DNA from: Atopsyche davidsoni
Taxonomy: Eukaryota > Arthropoda > Insecta > Trichoptera > Hydrobiosidae
Direction: 5' to 3'
DNA: 64,000 nucleotides
Assembly: GCA_022113835.1 (NCBI GenBank)
Contig: JAILWY010000016.1
Span: forward strand, 3,758,501 to 3,822,500
Both the position numbers and the translations under genes were made by a program. How positions within the stretch are numbered: the stretch's first letter is position 1; every line of letters begins with the position of its first letter. Shown one piece after another: positions 62,665 to 64,000 of the stretch. The notes under the pieces were generated by a model. That model did not search any database. It worked only from the letters and a program-made list of their open reading frames with translations, and was not told the origin of the DNA.

Positions 62665-63930
62665 TTATGTAAATAGATGACTAGGGAATTGTTTTGCTTG
62701 ATAGTATCTAATATTTTTGTTATCTTCCACTGCTTCGAGTACGCTGAAACAAATTACGCATACATATATCAGTAAGCTCAAAATCACAAGGTATTTAATA
62801 TTGATCTGATAAAAAAAGAATTATTTATTGAAATACGCAGAAGTTCTGAAGAAAATGCAGTTAATGTGTTATCACAATTTTTTTCGTAGGATTTGTTTTA
62901 TCAAGATTTTTGATAGTATGTAAGAAGGTAAATTTATGATAATTATCGTACTCACTTATCTCTTATTATAGGAGGTACAGTAATGTTTAAGCCAGCCAAG
63001 GTGATCTCAACGGGTCTAACGGAACCGAAAAAATCTGTTATCGGAACTTTATTTGGATCTCTTGAAAACAAATCCTTTCTCACTCCGACTGTAGATATGC
63101 ACACTCTCTTGGGGCAAACTGTCAACTATAAACAAAAATCAAATAAGATTTTTTTAAACATGAGATTTTTAATACAAAATTAATCATCAAGGGATGGAAT
63201 TTAAAAAAAAAAAATAAATATCCTAGACAGACAGGTTTGATCTGTAATACTCTTCAGGATTTTTGTACGTTTAAGCAGCAGTCGTTATTAAATAATTTTG
63301 TGGTTTCTTGGGTGTTAAGCTTGGTATGAGTCTGATGAAACCATTGAAAGGAAAAAATGCTTACTGCAAAAATATTTAGCTATCTAGTCATTTGACTATA
63401 AAGCAAGAAGTTGGAGATGTCTGTTTGCTTATAAAGAAATTGGGGTCAGCTGGCTGCAACATGGATTCTAGAGTCTAAGGTGAAGAGACTGCAGGAACAA
63501 AATATAGTTGAGGAGATTCACACCGACTAGTGTTGTCTGTACTTTTAATTGACAAATATATTACGACCATCATCTGTGTTATAAATTTCGAAGTTTGAAG
63601 TTATAGTTAATAATTTACTTACAAATTCTCCCATGGTTTTTGAACTGTCTGGTTGAACTCTTTCCAAAAATTCTAATGCATAATACGTATATCTATCAAT
63701 TATATAAACTCCTATGACAGGATCTACGTGGTGCTATAAAATAAGATTAAATATTATTAGTTCGGTATACTATTAAATAAGGAACATAAATATATTATTG
63801 AAATATATTTACTGAAAGAGAGTCTTCTCCGACAAGACTGCTTGCGACTGCCAAAATATTAGGAGAGTAGAATTTTTCATACATAGATGCAGCTTGACAT
63901 GTATCAATCATGAAAAATATTTCATTGTAC
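62665..63930 (-). CDS. PIGK: GPI-anchor transamidase catalytic subunit (3' part)
   Basis: C13-family cysteine protease of the endoplasmic reticulum that cleaves the C-terminal signal of precursor proteins and attaches the GPI anchor. Exons on the minus strand: 63813-63930, 63623-63733, 62956-63125, 62665-62743; phases agree and the frame ends with TAA at 62665. The upstream exons lie beyond the window. The catalytic cysteine is present in FMIDTCQAASMYEKFYSPN. Further family landmarks are SSLVGEDSLS, DPVIGVYIIDRYTYYALEFL, and DPNKVPITDFFGSVRPVEI. The C-terminus after VPPIIRDKNVLEAVEDNK is short and polar (YYQAKQFPSHLFT) and lacks the hydrophobic anchor of the human protein. The active-site histidine would be in an exon outside the window. 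Confidence 0.93.
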
Positions 63931-64000
63931 CTACGAAAGAAGTAAATAATAAAAAATATTTTAGACAGGAAAAAATGTTATTACATATTTAGCTGAAAAA

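Overview
The window looks like nuclear DNA of an insect. It is AT-rich and has split genes with short GT-AG introns, cytosolic tRNA genes, and several classes of degraded DNA transposon plus a Penelope-like retroelement. The gene set and the element mix fit Lepidoptera best; that order is an inference, the insect assignment is firmer.

Layout. 241-2121 (+): 3' half of an ADAMTS-like extracellular matrix protein with thrombospondin type-1 repeats and a PLAC domain. 3518-4021: a TTAA-flanked piggyBac-type miniature element. 5977-8198: two minus-strand tRNA-Pro genes (AGG, TGG) and one plus-strand tRNA-Arg (TCT). 8450-14671 (-): two tandem cytochrome b561-domain reductase genes. 16526-18898 (+): stomatin-like protein 2. 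19356-20264 (-): NDUFS4 of complex I. 21531-28670 (+): IBTK (ankyrin, RCC1, two BTB domains). 29596-29961 (-): mitoribosomal protein mS37/CHCHD1. 30479-31812 (+): neuralized-like protein 2 with a SOCS box. 32416-43848 (-): a 33-exon soluble adenylyl cyclase (ADCY10-like) with a dead hAT transposon in its last intron. 45120-47103 (+): SAE1, SUMO E1 subunit. 48259-53107 (+): CYHR1/ZTRAF1 zinc-finger protein. 55059-57521 (-): WDR89. 59050-59955 (+): single-exon ADP/ATP carrier. 61479-62278 (-): 5'-truncated Penelope-like element with a GIY-YIG domain. 62665-63930 (-): 3' end of PIGK, the GPI transamidase catalytic subunit.

Most genes alternate in strand, giving several head-to-head pairs (NDUFS4/IBTK, mS37/NEURL2, ADCY10/SAE1, WDR89/ANT) with gaps of 0.5-1.5 kb that probably hold shared promoters. 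They are ordinary housekeeping or signalling genes and do not form a pathway, though five (SLP-2, NDUFS4, mS37, the ADP/ATP carrier and possibly the cyclase) serve mitochondria.

I found no wholly new system. The best leads are: an apparent 1-base frameshift in an otherwise intact 1,702-residue cyclase, a lost bicarbonate-binding lysine in the same protein, hammerhead-like motifs in two Penelope remnants, a TA-flanked inverted-repeat element next to a 23-base exact match to a cyclase exon, and a PIGK without its usual C-terminal membrane anchor. Exon boundaries were assigned by eye from splice consensus and reading-phase continuity.
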